From: Haloterrigena alkaliphila
GTDB taxonomy: Archaea; Halobacteriota; Halobacteria; Halobacteriales; Natrialbaceae
Direction: 5' to 3'
Assembly (NCBI RefSeq): GCF_017352155.2
Contig: NZ_CP071462.1
Span: forward strand, 1,612,001 to 1,676,000
DNA: 64,000 bases
Position numbers and translations under genes: made by a program
Shown here: piece by piece, positions 37,135-45,368 of the stretch
How the letters are laid out: each line of letters opens with the position of its first letter
Numbering within the stretch: position 1 is the first letter of the stretch
The notes under the pieces: generated by a model
The model's database searches: none
Told to the model about the DNA's origin: nothing
The model's input: the letters and a program-made list of their open reading frames with translations, nothing else

Positions 37135-37583
37135 CGGTCGCCGAGAACCGGGAACGCGGCCACGACGTCGAAACTGCCGCCTGCAACCGTTGGCCCCTCG
37201 AGCGCGTAGCCGACGACTGCGCCGAGTGGTACGACCTCGAGTTCGTCGCGGACGTCACCGGTGACCGCGCCGGCACGATCGCGACGACCGGCGACATCGT
37301 CGAAGCGAAGTCCTGTTACGAAACCTACGACGGCCGCGCAGGTCGTTGGTGGATCCGTCGCGAGAACCACGAACGCCTCCTCGAGATGGGCGGCTGGTAC
37401 GTTCTCGTCGTACTCGAGCGCGAGAGCGACGACGTCCTTCGGATGGCGCTGACGAGCGCGGAGACTGTCGACCGGATTATCAGCGGGAACTGGTGGGACT
37501 GCGGGAACGGCGGTCGCAGTGCCGAGCAGTTCCGCCAGATCGCGTGGACGGCCACCTTCGACGATCTGCGGAGGCCGCAATGA
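37131..37583 (+). CDS. PD-(D/E)XK nuclease-like provirus protein
   Basis: A 150-aa protein with a restriction-endonuclease-like core: a Glu in the first helix (GHDVETAACNRW, Glu14), then TTGDIVEAKSCYETY with Asp55, Glu58 and Lys60 in the D-x2-E-x-K pattern, and a following basic and aromatic stretch GRWWIRRENHERLLE. This fold includes Holliday-junction resolvases and small repair nucleases. It overlaps both neighbours through ATGA. A role in replication or recombination of the viral genome is likely but inferred. Confidence 0.75.
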   Translation: MTVAENRERGHDVETAACNRWPLERVADDCAEWYDLEFVADVTGDRAGTIATTGDIVEAKSCYETYDGRAGRWWIRRENHERLLEMGGWYVLVVLERESDDVLRMALTSAETVDRIISGNWWDCGNGGRSAEQFRQIAWTATFDDLRRPQ

Positions 37584-38107
37584 CGGTCCACACGACGTAC
37601 TTCGGCGGCCTCTCGAGTTATGACCCCGCCGAGGAGGCGTCCGTCTTCGGTGTTGTCCGGTACCCGCAGGACTTCGTCGCGCGCATCACCGACCGAAACA
37701 TCCCGGCCGTCGCGCCGCCCGAGGACCTGCTAAACGCCTACAAGACCGTCGAAGAAGCCGCCGAGGACAACGGCGAGTTCAACCCCGCCGCGATCGCGTG
37801 GAACTCCGTCGACTTCGAACGTCGCTACCTCGCCCACCTCGAGGCGAAGGGACCGCAGACTGTCCTCGAGGAGCTGATCGACCGCGTTCGCGAGCGGGAC
37901 ATCTGGCTCGTCTGTTGGGAGAAGGACGCCCGCTGGTGTCACCGACGACTGCTCGCGAACGCGATCATCGCCCAGCTCGACGAGACCGAGATCGTCCACC
38001 ACCCGGACCCGACGACGATTCCCGTTGGTGACGGTGACGACAGCGACGAAGCCGCCGAGACGGGACCGACGCTCGAGGACTTCGCTGAGGGCGAGAGAGC
38101 GCGATGA
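37580..38107 (+). CDS. DUF488-family protein
   Basis: A 175-aa protein. The key segment IWLVCWEKDARWCHRRLLAN matches the DUF488 signature (Cys, Asp, Cys-His-Arg), and the N terminus TVHTTYFGGLSSYDP fits viral members. The start at 37580 overlaps the stop of the nuclease gene (ATGA); the longer open frame upstream is shadow. DUF488 proteins occur in many mobile elements, biochemical role unknown. The acidic tail is usual for haloarchaea. It overlaps the replication gene by 4 bases. Confidence 0.8.
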   Translation: MTVHTTYFGGLSSYDPAEEASVFGVVRYPQDFVARITDRNIPAVAPPEDLLNAYKTVEEAAEDNGEFNPAAIAWNSVDFERRYLAHLEAKGPQTVLEELIDRVRERDIWLVCWEKDARWCHRRLLANAIIAQLDETEIVHHPDPTTIPVGDGDDSDEAAETGPTLEDFAEGERAR

Positions 38108-39723
38108 GTCAGGTCGAGACGACGCCCCACGAGATCGAGGGCCGCTGGAAGTGGCCCGACTGGGGCCGTGGACCGTACGACGCACTCTCGTCGGTGATGC
38201 TCGGGCCGCCTGTCGAGGGGTACCTCGAGTTGGACGTCGAGATCGACGGCGAGCCGTGGCACCTGAAGGTCAGTTACAGCAAATCCGGGTTCGCGCCGCG
38301 ACTTTCGGACGGAATCAACGCCGAACGGCTCTACGAGTGGGACATCGTGGGTCGTGGGCGCGGTGAGCGAAAGGCATCGTTCAATATCTCGCCGCGGTTC
38401 CCGAACATGCGCCACTGGGAGACTGGCGATCGCCTCCAGCTCCCCTGGGAGAATCAGGTGGGTGACGTCGACGGGGTCGACGTCGAGTATCACACGAGTA
38501 ACATCGAACCCGAGCGCGGCCTCGAACTCCTGCCGGAGTTCTACGCGGCGATATTCGACGAGGCGAACGAGCGCGTTCATCCGGAGTACTTCCGTACCGA
38601 ACCCCACTCAGCGAGCCGCATGTGGGCGTACGAGCGATACGTGCGGATTCGACGCGAGTGGGCGGAAAAACTCTCGTCGGCCGGTGTGCTCCAGAAGATC
38701 GCTCACTACCTCTCAGACCTCGAGGGAGTTAAGGCGGAACTCCATATCGACAACGAGGAGGTAGTCAACCACCAGAACCGGCTGTTTCTGAACCCCGCAT
38801 CGGCCGCGAAGTTGCTGCCGGGCCATACCTACGGACGGAAGTTCGAGATCTACCAGCTGAAGGACCCGGACGCGGTTTCGAAAGACCACCCGTCGTACCA
38901 CCCGAAGGTGGAGGTGCTGGTGAACAAGTCGATGAACGACGGTGAGGCATGGGCATGGGCCGATCGCCACGCGGTCACCAAGCAGATCGAGGAGACGCTG
39001 TTGAACGCGCTCCATTGGGAAGACATCCCGCTCGGTCCCGACGGGAACGGTGTGTACGTCGCCGACGACCATTTCGACGCTGTTGCCCGAGAGAAGCCGG
39101 TCGAACTCTACGAGGATCCGACGCCCCGCCTCGAGGCGAAGTCGGATCACCTGTTGATCACGACGCTGCGAGACATGGGCGAGACCGCTCGCGACGTCAC
39201 CGAGCGAGTCGCGACCGACGGCGGTGCGACGGTCGACGGCCTCGCCGACCAGCTGGGCAAGCACCCCGCGACGATCTACCGGGCGATCGAAGATCTCGGT
39301 GATGTCCTCGAACTCGACCAGGGCGACATCTCGTTTCGCGCCCGGAAGTACCGCGAGGAGTTGCGGGCGCTCGTCGAGTCCGCCGAGTACGCGATCGAGA
39401 GCTACGCCGACCGGATGCAGCACCTCATGGGGCTGGCTGATCACGTCGCCAAGTCCTCGCCGTTCCAGAAGTGGCTCGCACAGAACGGCGCCGACCTCGA
39501 GTTCGACGGCCAGGGCGAACCGCGGCGGATGCGAATCGACACGATCCTTTCGCGGCTGAAGTCGGATAGCTTCGAGAACGTTGCGACGATCGCCAGCGAG
39601 GCCCTCGAGAAGTGGTCGAAGTCGGGGAACGATCCGACGATCCTCCGGGGCGCCGAGCTCACCTGGAAGACTCCCGGCGGCGGAACAGAGACCGGATTCG
39701 TCGGCGCCGTCGCCGATCGCTGA
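38104..39723 (+). CDS. Putative replication initiation protein (DUF7845-like)
   Basis: A 539-aa protein, the largest of the early operon and its last gene. The N-terminal two thirds (GRWKWPDWGRGPYDALSSVM ... WAWADRHAVTKQIEETLLNA) resemble proteins encoded by betapleolipoviruses and haloarchaeal plasmids that are taken to start replication. Residues about 365-405 form a winged helix (VDGLADQLGKHPATIYRAIE, then DLGDVLELD), fit for origin binding. No rolling-circle HUH motif is seen, so it differs from alphapleolipovirus Rep. A hairpin 170 bases downstream (39895-39925) is a possible origin. Confidence 0.7.
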   Translation: MSQVETTPHEIEGRWKWPDWGRGPYDALSSVMLGPPVEGYLELDVEIDGEPWHLKVSYSKSGFAPRLSDGINAERLYEWDIVGRGRGERKASFNISPRFPNMRHWETGDRLQLPWENQVGDVDGVDVEYHTSNIEPERGLELLPEFYAAIFDEANERVHPEYFRTEPHSASRMWAYERYVRIRREWAEKLSSAGVLQKIAHYLSDLEGVKAELHIDNEEVVNHQNRLFLNPASAAKLLPGHTYGRKFEIYQLKDPDAVSKDHPSYHPKVEVLVNKSMNDGEAWAWADRHAVTKQIEETLLNALHWEDIPLGPDGNGVYVADDHFDAVAREKPVELYEDPTPRLEAKSDHLLITTLRDMGETARDVTERVATDGGATVDGLADQLGKHPATIYRAIEDLGDVLELDQGDISFRARKYREELRALVESAEYAIESYADRMQHLMGLADHVAKSSPFQKWLAQNGADLEFDGQGEPRRMRIDTILSRLKSDSFENVATIASEALEKWSKSGNDPTILRGAELTWKTPGGGTETGFVGAVADR

Positions 39724-40024
39724 ACCGGCCTGAGTAGTGGCAACACTCTTGGTATCGCTGTTTTCTACAAGTTTGATTGAATAACACGAGTTCTTAGACA
39801 AATCTGGTTGTAGTCTGCGCCTCGAGGCTGGGTCGGCACCGCGATCGCACCGCAATGCCAGCGGGGTCGTTTCGCGCTTCGCGCAAAAGCCCCCTTGGCG
39901 GGTGTCCCCAAGGGGACAGCGCCAAAAAATTACAAAACCCCCTCTCCGCCTCCGCACACGGATCTCCAGTTGAAGCACATGAAACAGAGGATAGATATTT
40001 ACCTCTTCACTCATAGTGTATCTC
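39724..40024. other. Gap between rep and the AT-rich cassette, with a composition switch
   Basis: No gene supported. The stretch turns from GC-rich to AT-rich. It holds a CGCGCTTCGCGC dyad near 39873, the large hairpin at 39895-39925, an AAAAAATTACAAAA run after it, and TAGATATTTA at 39992-40001, a TATA box 24-33 bases before ATG 40025. Confidence 0.5.
39895..39925. repeat. Long hairpin after rep, possible origin element
   Basis: Outer arms TTGGCG (39895-39900) and CGCCAA (39920-39925) enclose TGTCCCC-AA-GGGGACA (39903-39918). A run of A follows on the plus strand. Location right after the putative rep gene and at a melting-prone AT switch suits an origin better than a terminator. Confidence 0.45.
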
Positions 40025-41320
40025 ATGAACTCTGACACATCACCCGAGGAAATCACTGATGTAGTTGATTTGTATGTCGTACGGAGAAAGTTTCAAGCAA
40101 TACTCAATGGGGAAGAGGATGCCCGCAATCGAACAGTCCAACAGGCAATTTCAGAAATAGGAAGTCCGAGCTCCCGTGAAGCGTTCAATGAATGGTTCGC
40201 CTCTCTTGAGTCTGAGGAATCCCAGTTAATTGCAGATGTATTAAAAAAAGGTCAGAAGGAAGAAATCTTAGAGAAGCGTAAATACAAAATCCCGCATTTT
40301 GAGTCAACCGATTATAAAGAAGCCCACAAAGTAAGAGACGATATCTCACTGTCCGAAGCGACTTACTATGATTCGTATTTTAAATTCTCTAATGGTAGTA
40401 TGTCCATATTCTCTGTTATAGAGATGGATCCAATTCTAAAAACGGTCAGTAAAGAGGCCTCTGATAAAGAAGAGGCCCAGTCTATGTTTAGAGAACTGAT
40501 TCAAGAGCATGATTATCCAAGAGATTATAGAAAGGCAGCTCGCGAGATACCTCTACCACTTGTTGGCGGTTTGGAAAACAATCCACGACCTCGGATAGTT
40601 CGGTTCGAGGACCCCCGACATCTGTACGTTGAACTCTGGTCATTTGGGAAAGAAAAGAACGTGTACCACCCCGAACAGGGTGAAACACTTTCGTTCCAAT
40701 CAAGAGCAAAATCTCAAATAAGGATCCATATTGACCGTGGATTGATTGAGTACACTAGTACGCGAGACACGAAAGCTCATGAAGAAACAGACATGAGTCA
40801 TATCGAATCAATATTCTCTTTTGATGGGGAGTTGCGGACAGATGGTGGCTCTCAAGGACGATTTGCAACCCTCACAGATGAAGATATCACTTCAGAAGAC
40901 ATCTGGAACGTCATTCAGAATATTGGCGTGTTTAGCACATTAGAATCATTTGAAGCAAAGAACGCTACGATCAGCTACTCGTCAGTCAATAAACGTGATG
41001 TGAAGAAAGGACCCAGCCGGGATGACATAAAACGGGACACAAAACTTCGAAGAGCAAATGTGCAGATACTGATCGAAGACCCTGCAGATAAGTGTGAGTT
41101 TATTGAACCCGAGTATATATTCGAAGAGCACGATTTCGACGACGATGATAATATTGAACAGGTAATACAAGAACTCACTGACAAGGAGGGTTACAACGAA
41201 CTAACACCGTTTACCATTTCAATACATGCTAAAAATGACACTATACAAATTGACAAAGAAAGCTGTCAACCCAGTACACGGGCAAAGGTATTTGATCACG
41301 TTATGGATCAACTGGAGTGA
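40025..41320 (+). CDS. Unknown protein A of the AT-rich two-gene cassette
   Basis: A 431-aa protein (434 aa from an in-frame GTG at 40016). I recognise no family. The N-terminal 120 residues are mainly helical and charged (EEITDVVDLYVVRRKFQAIL; LKKGQKEEILEKRKYKIPHF); the rest alternates beta strands, for example HLYVELWSFGKEKNVYHPEQ and SRAKSQIRIHIDRGLIEYTS, and ends in an acidic FEEHDFDDDDNIEQVIQEL. No TM, P-loop or nuclease motif is visible. Codon usage is strikingly A/T-rich (many AAA, AAT, ATA codons) unlike all early genes, pointing to recent gain. The stop overlaps the possible GTG start of the nuclease gene (GTGA). A sensor or regulator of that nuclease is my inference. Confidence 0.75.
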   Translation: MNSDTSPEEITDVVDLYVVRRKFQAILNGEEDARNRTVQQAISEIGSPSSREAFNEWFASLESEESQLIADVLKKGQKEEILEKRKYKIPHFESTDYKEAHKVRDDISLSEATYYDSYFKFSNGSMSIFSVIEMDPILKTVSKEASDKEEAQSMFRELIQEHDYPRDYRKAAREIPLPLVGGLENNPRPRIVRFEDPRHLYVELWSFGKEKNVYHPEQGETLSFQSRAKSQIRIHIDRGLIEYTSTRDTKAHEETDMSHIESIFSFDGELRTDGGSQGRFATLTDEDITSEDIWNVIQNIGVFSTLESFEAKNATISYSSVNKRDVKKGPSRDDIKRDTKLRRANVQILIEDPADKCEFIEPEYIFEEHDFDDDDNIEQVIQELTDKEGYNELTPFTISIHAKNDTIQIDKESCQPSTRAKVFDHVMDQLE

Positions 41321-41325
41321 TCGCC

Positions 41326-42720
41326 ATGGACAATAAATGGCTGGAAGATGAGGATTATTACGAGGCATTAAGGCGGATAGTTAGAGAAACAGCGAGAGGC
41401 GGTGTTGAGATACAAGATGAACTGCCTACCAACCTGACAGAGATATATGAGGAAGGTGTAGATGAGGAAATAATAAAAAAGGACGAGTTATTTGATTGCC
41501 CAAATTGTGAAAGAACGTATTCCTTTGACTACTCTAGGGATGTCTGCGATTGTGGCTATCCTGTAGGTAACAAAGCCGAGTTCACTCCACATACAGTACA
41601 ATATTACCATGACATCTATCCTTCTTTTATTAAGAATCGCATTGGCGATGAGATAGGCGAGTTTGAGATTGTATATCGGGATGACCGCATCGAGGATATC
41701 CCTGCAGCAGATCTCCATCCTACAGATACAAGTAATAAGAATTTCATTCATATTTCACCCTACTTTCACTCTGAAGTTGGCATGGTTCCATTCCCCGGCT
41801 ACTCAGACATATTCCTGAGCTGGTCAAAGGTTCGGGAACTCATAGTAAAGCCAGGAGAGACTATTGAAATTTTATCTGACTACTTGGAGAGCGAAGAGGG
41901 AAATGATGACCAATTGATCGGAGATGGGGGAGTTATCTTTGATTCAGGGGTATCTGCAACCGATTTTCGGAATCTTTCAGATAGACCTTGGTTTACTATG
42001 CAACGAGATACAAGTCCAGAGATAGCTAACCGACGGTCTCGTGAAACATTTAAAATGGAGTATTATGATCTATTTGAACATCTTGGGATGGAGTTCCTTC
42101 ACACGATGTTTCCCCATGCGATCCAGTTGGAAGGGGGGAAACAAGGAAAACCTGAACCAGATGGATATCTGCATGTGAACAAACGGAACAGCAAACAGAC
42201 ATATTTAGTAGAATCAAAGTGCTATTCAAGGGACTTCAAGATATTCTCAGAAATAGACAAGAACAAAAGATACATAGAACGATTTGTATCGGATATCGAG
42301 CCTGAAACAGACTACAATTTGGTCGGGTGTATATTCATTGCAACCAGATTCAATCAAGATAGAACAAGGAAAGATATCGGGGAAATGGTATCAAGAAATA
42401 TAGAAGAGAGAAATTTGGATGTGATCTGTATAAATGATCAAATGATGGGGCAAGCGGTTGAACAACTAAGAGAGTTGTATAGACTAGAACCGTCATCTAA
42501 TTTTCGAATCTATAAGAACTCTAGCTTCTACCGGGATCTGCTTGATGGCTTGAGTCAATTTTCAAGACAGCATGGAGTAGATAATGAAGCATTCGAGTCG
42601 ATGATTCTAGATAAGATGACTAAGGCTGGTAAAAAAGAGATCAATAGGGAAAGAACTCTGAGAGAAGGCTTCGACCACTCCGTTGGTTATGAATCGTTCT
42701 GTGAAAGGATCGCTGGCTAA
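41326..42720 (+). CDS. Zinc-ribbon PD-(D/E)XK nuclease, protein B of the AT-rich cassette
   Basis: A 464-aa protein from ATG 41326; GTG 41317 would add three residues and overlap the preceding stop. Residues 58-76 form a zinc ribbon (CPNC and CDCG). From about 250 a nuclease core is visible: Glu256 in the helix LGMEFLHTMFPHA, Asp279 in PEPDGYLHV, Glu296 and Lys298 in YLVESKCYSRDF, i.e. E...D...E-x-K. A C-terminal helical part (about 370-464) follows. The composition is as A/T-rich as protein A. The pair looks like a self-contained nuclease system within a provirus, of the kind used against other viruses or for superinfection control (inference). No methylase is nearby. Confidence 0.78.
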   Translation: MDNKWLEDEDYYEALRRIVRETARGGVEIQDELPTNLTEIYEEGVDEEIIKKDELFDCPNCERTYSFDYSRDVCDCGYPVGNKAEFTPHTVQYYHDIYPSFIKNRIGDEIGEFEIVYRDDRIEDIPAADLHPTDTSNKNFIHISPYFHSEVGMVPFPGYSDIFLSWSKVRELIVKPGETIEILSDYLESEEGNDDQLIGDGGVIFDSGVSATDFRNLSDRPWFTMQRDTSPEIANRRSRETFKMEYYDLFEHLGMEFLHTMFPHAIQLEGGKQGKPEPDGYLHVNKRNSKQTYLVESKCYSRDFKIFSEIDKNKRYIERFVSDIEPETDYNLVGCIFIATRFNQDRTRKDIGEMVSRNIEERNLDVICINDQMMGQAVEQLRELYRLEPSSNFRIYKNSSFYRDLLDGLSQFSRQHGVDNEAFESMILDKMTKAGKKEINRERTLREGFDHSVGYESFCERIAG

Positions 42721-43092
42721 TTGCTCAATTCCTAAAACTCCGAATTGACTTTCTCAGATAAATTATCGCCATGAAAAGAGGCAATATAAGTTGTCCCATC
42801 TCCCCCTCCGGTAGCAGGTCGATAGATCTGGTTTCCCGAATATGCACACGAGCCGCGAAACCTGATGTGCCTATCAAGCGACGATCGCCTCGACGAACCC
42901 GCTGGCCATTCAGATTGGGTGTAGGAATACCTCTGACCATGGGCATATGGGCCGCTCGAGTAAGGCGAAAAAAGAGGATTCGGGGGTTGTGTGTACGAGC
43001 ATGCAAACCAAACTATAGGCATCTCGAATCAGTATCGGAATTCCGGAAACCGCCCTCAGACGCTTATTTGGTAGCCTCTCCCTCCATAGAGC
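42721..43092. other. Gap after the cassette; no firm gene
   Basis: A minus-strand frame (42732-43022) ends plausibly (SFHGDNLSEKVNSEF) but has no start context and no recognisable family, so I leave it out. Composition is intermediate between the cassette and the GC-rich genes. CGCTTATTTG at 43061-43070 is the TATA box of the next gene. Confidence 0.45.
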
Positions 43093-43347
43093 ATGGGCAA
43101 GACGAATCCTACCTACCGAGACACCCTGAGCAAGTTCGAAAACGACTGGGCGCCGTATCGCAGAGCGCTCCGCCTCGAGTACCAGGGTCACTTCGACCGA
43201 CTGTTCGACCAGGCGCGGAACTTCGCCGATGCTGGCGGAATCCAGAACCATCGCGATCCGATGATGACTCACCTTGTTTCGATCTTACTCGCACAGGAGT
43301 GTCGAATCGCCGAACTTGAAGAACGGCTGGAATCTGACGGCCAGTAG
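43093..43347 (+). CDS. Small DUF8156-like protein
   Basis: An 84-aa soluble protein, MGKTNPTYRDTLSKFENDWA, then YRRALRLEYQGHFDRLFDQA, and a coiled-coil end LAQECRIAELEERLESD. It matches a family of short haloarchaeal proteins with the same MGKTNPTYRD start that I know only as conserved hypotheticals (DUF8156), found on chromosomes and mobile elements. GC-rich, so not part of the AT-rich cassette. TATA 23-32 bases upstream suggests a leaderless single gene. Confidence 0.8.
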   Translation: MGKTNPTYRDTLSKFENDWAPYRRALRLEYQGHFDRLFDQARNFADAGGIQNHRDPMMTHLVSILLAQECRIAELEERLESDGQ

Positions 43348-43748
43348 CCTTAATCGCCGGTACTCGAATGGTCTACTCGGCGGGGAGAGGAACGTCGCTG
43401 CCAACGGGTTCCGTTCGAACTGAGACATTCGAAAACGCCCCGCTCCCGATCGAAATCGTTCCAACGTCGATAGCCAACGATTGATCTCCGATCGGCCGAT
43501 CCGATTGACACACCACTATCGGATGAGGAGCTTCGACGTCGGTTCACCACCGACGTCTTCTGAGCGAGAACCACTCAAACAGCAGTGACTCAGCGCCGAT
43601 TTGTTAAAAAGGCACTATCGAGCCCCTCTGATATAGGACGCTACAGTGCCTAATTCCACTGGTTTGGCATAGTGAAACCTCGATAACAGTGCTTGGCAGA
43701 TTCGTTTACGAGAGTTTATCAGTAAAGACAAGGCCAGACGGGAGCGTC
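43348..43748. other. Gap with one strong hairpin
   Basis: No gene supported; the minus-strand frame at 43350-43574 is Arg/Ser-rich and unlike a protein. A perfect GACGTCGGT-TCACC-ACCGACGTC inverted repeat lies at 43535-43557. After it the sequence turns AT-rich. Confidence 0.45.
43535..43557. repeat. Perfect 9-bp hairpin
   Basis: GACGTCGGT and ACCGACGTC with a 5-base loop, about 190 bases past the DUF8156-like gene. It could be a terminator-like structure or an operator; no T-run follows directly. Confidence 0.5.
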
Positions 43749-43910
43749 ATGCGACACTCACAAGAAGACCTGTTAATCGTATACGCCCTTGCTTTGCTCG
43801 CTGAAGAGCATAAAGGAACTCTGAGGGAAGATGAGGCACTAAGTCTTGCAGCTGAGATAGCATATCAACATGGACTCTCAGTTTCCGAGGCGATCCGCCA
43901 ACTTGAGTGA
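43749..43910 (+). CDS. Small helical protein of unknown function
   Basis: A 53-aa protein, MRHSQEDLLIVYALALLAEE onward, ending GLSVSEAIRQLE. It is predicted all-helical, with a DEALSLAAEIAYQHGLSVSE stretch that could form a helix-turn-helix. The ATG at 43749 is chosen over upstream codons because the preceding residues look non-coding. It is A/T-richer than the neighbours on its left. It is convergent with the two-TM gene, 62 bases apart. Confidence 0.5.
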   Translation: MRHSQEDLLIVYALALLAEEHKGTLREDEALSLAAEIAYQHGLSVSEAIRQLE

Positions 43911-43972
43911 CTGATTTTGAGGAGCAACTGAAGTGATAAGCAATATCAATGCTATCAAGAGTCCCTATCGAT

Positions 43973-44662
43973 TTATTCCTCTTCGTAAAACGGAGGCATA
44001 TCTGGGTCTGGGTTAATTGACTTATTTGAGGCATCGTACAGGTGCTCTAATACGCGAATTCCGACCCGGATAATCCGCTGTGCATTTTCTTTGCTTATGT
44101 CATGACCAAATGCAGTTTCAGTGGTTATATGATAAACATCCAATATATCTAAGTATAAGCCCTGATCCACGATGTTGTCTTCATGATCACGCAGAAACTC
44201 CAATGAATCTTCAAACGAGGAAGGATGATCCGCTCTATCAAAATCACGTTCATCAGCTAGTGTTTTAACAACCCTTGTTAACTCACTACGCAGTCTAGAT
44301 AAAGCAAATTCCAAATCATTATCCGCTTTTCCATACAAATATTCCCTCATATTCCTACTTCTTCTCCTTATATCAGAGTTTTCTGTCGAAAAGTTTTGTT
44401 CATTAACACTCTCTTCTACATTCCTAAGTGTACTCTCTAATTCGGCTTCCAAATCCCCATATGATATTCGTTTCACAAGTGGGAGGTAAGGAATCACAAC
44501 TAGAATCCCAATTAGAGCAACTAATGGCCAAGATACCCTGATTCGATCAGGCCATACCAATTCCACTAATATTATTACAACAACAAATACATATGTTATT
44601 TTTAATGTTGGCCTCTGGAGAGTACTTTCTCTATCTGAATCTCCTATGCTTCTTAATCCCAT
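43973..44662 (-). CDS. Two-TM membrane protein with helical cytosolic domain
   Basis: A 229-aa protein. After a polar N terminus come two hydrophobic helices (about residues 22-40, ITYVFVVVIILVELVWP, and 45-62, WPLVALIGILVVIPYLP). Then a coiled-coil stretch (LEAELESTLRNVEESVNEQN) and a helical domain with DRADHPSSFEDSLEFLRDHE and ENAQRIIRVGIRVLEHLYDA. The gene is A/T-rich like the nuclease cassette, though separated and on the other strand. Such two-TM plus cytosolic architecture occurs among phage-defence effectors and superinfection-exclusion proteins; here that is a suggestion only. It follows the small nuclease gene on the same strand (87-base gap). Confidence 0.72.
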   Translation of the reverse strand: MGLRSIGDSDRESTLQRPTLKITYVFVVVIILVELVWPDRIRVSWPLVALIGILVVIPYLPLVKRISYGDLEAELESTLRNVEESVNEQNFSTENSDIRRRSRNMREYLYGKADNDLEFALSRLRSELTRVVKTLADERDFDRADHPSSFEDSLEFLRDHEDNIVDQGLYLDILDVYHITTETAFGHDISKENAQRIIRVGIRVLEHLYDASNKSINPDPDMPPFYEEE

Positions 44663-44749
44663 GTGATATACTGAATTCTGGCTGGAAGCTATTGGTTATT
44701 ATCCCCTATACATCTAGTCTCTGTAGGGATAAAACACGAAGAAAGAGGA

Positions 44750-45133
44750 TCAAAATATGCTATTGATGCTGATTTTTGACTGTTCGGTTCCGCGATGATT
44801 GCCGCCACCATGCCAGCGCAGCAGCGGGAGATTCGACGCTTTGCACATCTTGTCCTTGACAATCGTGCAGCCAGAGCGTCCATGGGGCCGGTAGACGACG
44901 AAACAGTACCAACCGTCTGCTCGTCGTAGTTTCTCGTGGTACTCACGGTAGACCTTGAAGTTCCCTGGCTGGCCGTCGCTATGCTCGAGCATCGTGCTCT
45001 TAATCTCGACCGGCGTTCCGTTCTGAAACTTGGCGTCGTGCCAGCTGGCCCGCTCGAGTCCGAATCGCCGTTTTTTCGCCATCCGTTTCTCACAGGCCGT
45101 TCCGAAATGATTCGCTCGCTTCGAGCGATTCAC
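44750..45133 (-). CDS. Small PD-(D/E)XK nuclease-like protein
   Basis: A 127-aa protein. First-helix Glu15 (FGTACEKRMAKK), then RASWHDAKFQNGTPVEIKST with Asp33, Glu43 and Lys45 in the D-x9-E-x-K pattern, and NFKVYREYHEKLRRADGWYC, then FVVYRPHG. It resembles small haloviral nucleases of the Hjc/resolvase fold, often encoded near the packaging-type ATPase. GTATATATA read on the minus strand at 45224-45232 is a strong promoter about 95 bases upstream. The last 20 residues lie in AT-rich DNA, perhaps where the accessory segment was joined. Confidence 0.75.
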   Translation of the reverse strand: MNRSKRANHFGTACEKRMAKKRRFGLERASWHDAKFQNGTPVEIKSTMLEHSDGQPGNFKVYREYHEKLRRADGWYCFVVYRPHGRSGCTIVKDKMCKASNLPLLRWHGGGNHRGTEQSKISINSIF

Positions 45134-45221
45134 GCCGATCGACCCCTTTCACGCGCGCCGCGATTATTTCGAAATCGACTACTAAAAAATGTCAGTTTAA
45201 TCACCAATCGTACGCGCCCCG

Positions 45222-45234
45222 CGCGCCGATATAT
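45222..45234 (-). promoter_or_regulatory. TATA element for the small nuclease gene
   Basis: ATATATATAC-type string between the ends of the late operon and the nuclease gene; read on the minus strand it gives GTATATATAT, 90-100 bases before the ATG. A perfect ATTTCGAAAT palindrome (45166-45175) and a GCTCCC-GACA-GGGAGC hairpin (about 45286-45301) flank it. Confidence 0.5.
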
Positions 45235-45368
45235 ATACTCCTCCGCTGCTCTCAGAACCCGCTTGCCCATCGCGTTCGCTTCGCTCCCGACAGGGAGCGA
45301 GCGCGGTGGGCTGTGGGCTTCTCTAAAGGGGGGTCGGTTTCGGTTTACAGCTTTACACCCCGTTGCCA

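Noticed and set aside
39895-39925. Intrinsic terminator of the early operon
   Set aside because: The run following the hairpin is A, not T, on the coding strand.
41326-42720. Classical restriction-modification system
   Set aside because: No methyltransferase or specificity subunit is encoded nearby in the element.
42732-43022. A 96-aa minus-strand frame after the nuclease cassette
   Set aside because: No good start, promoter or family; composition typical of spacer.
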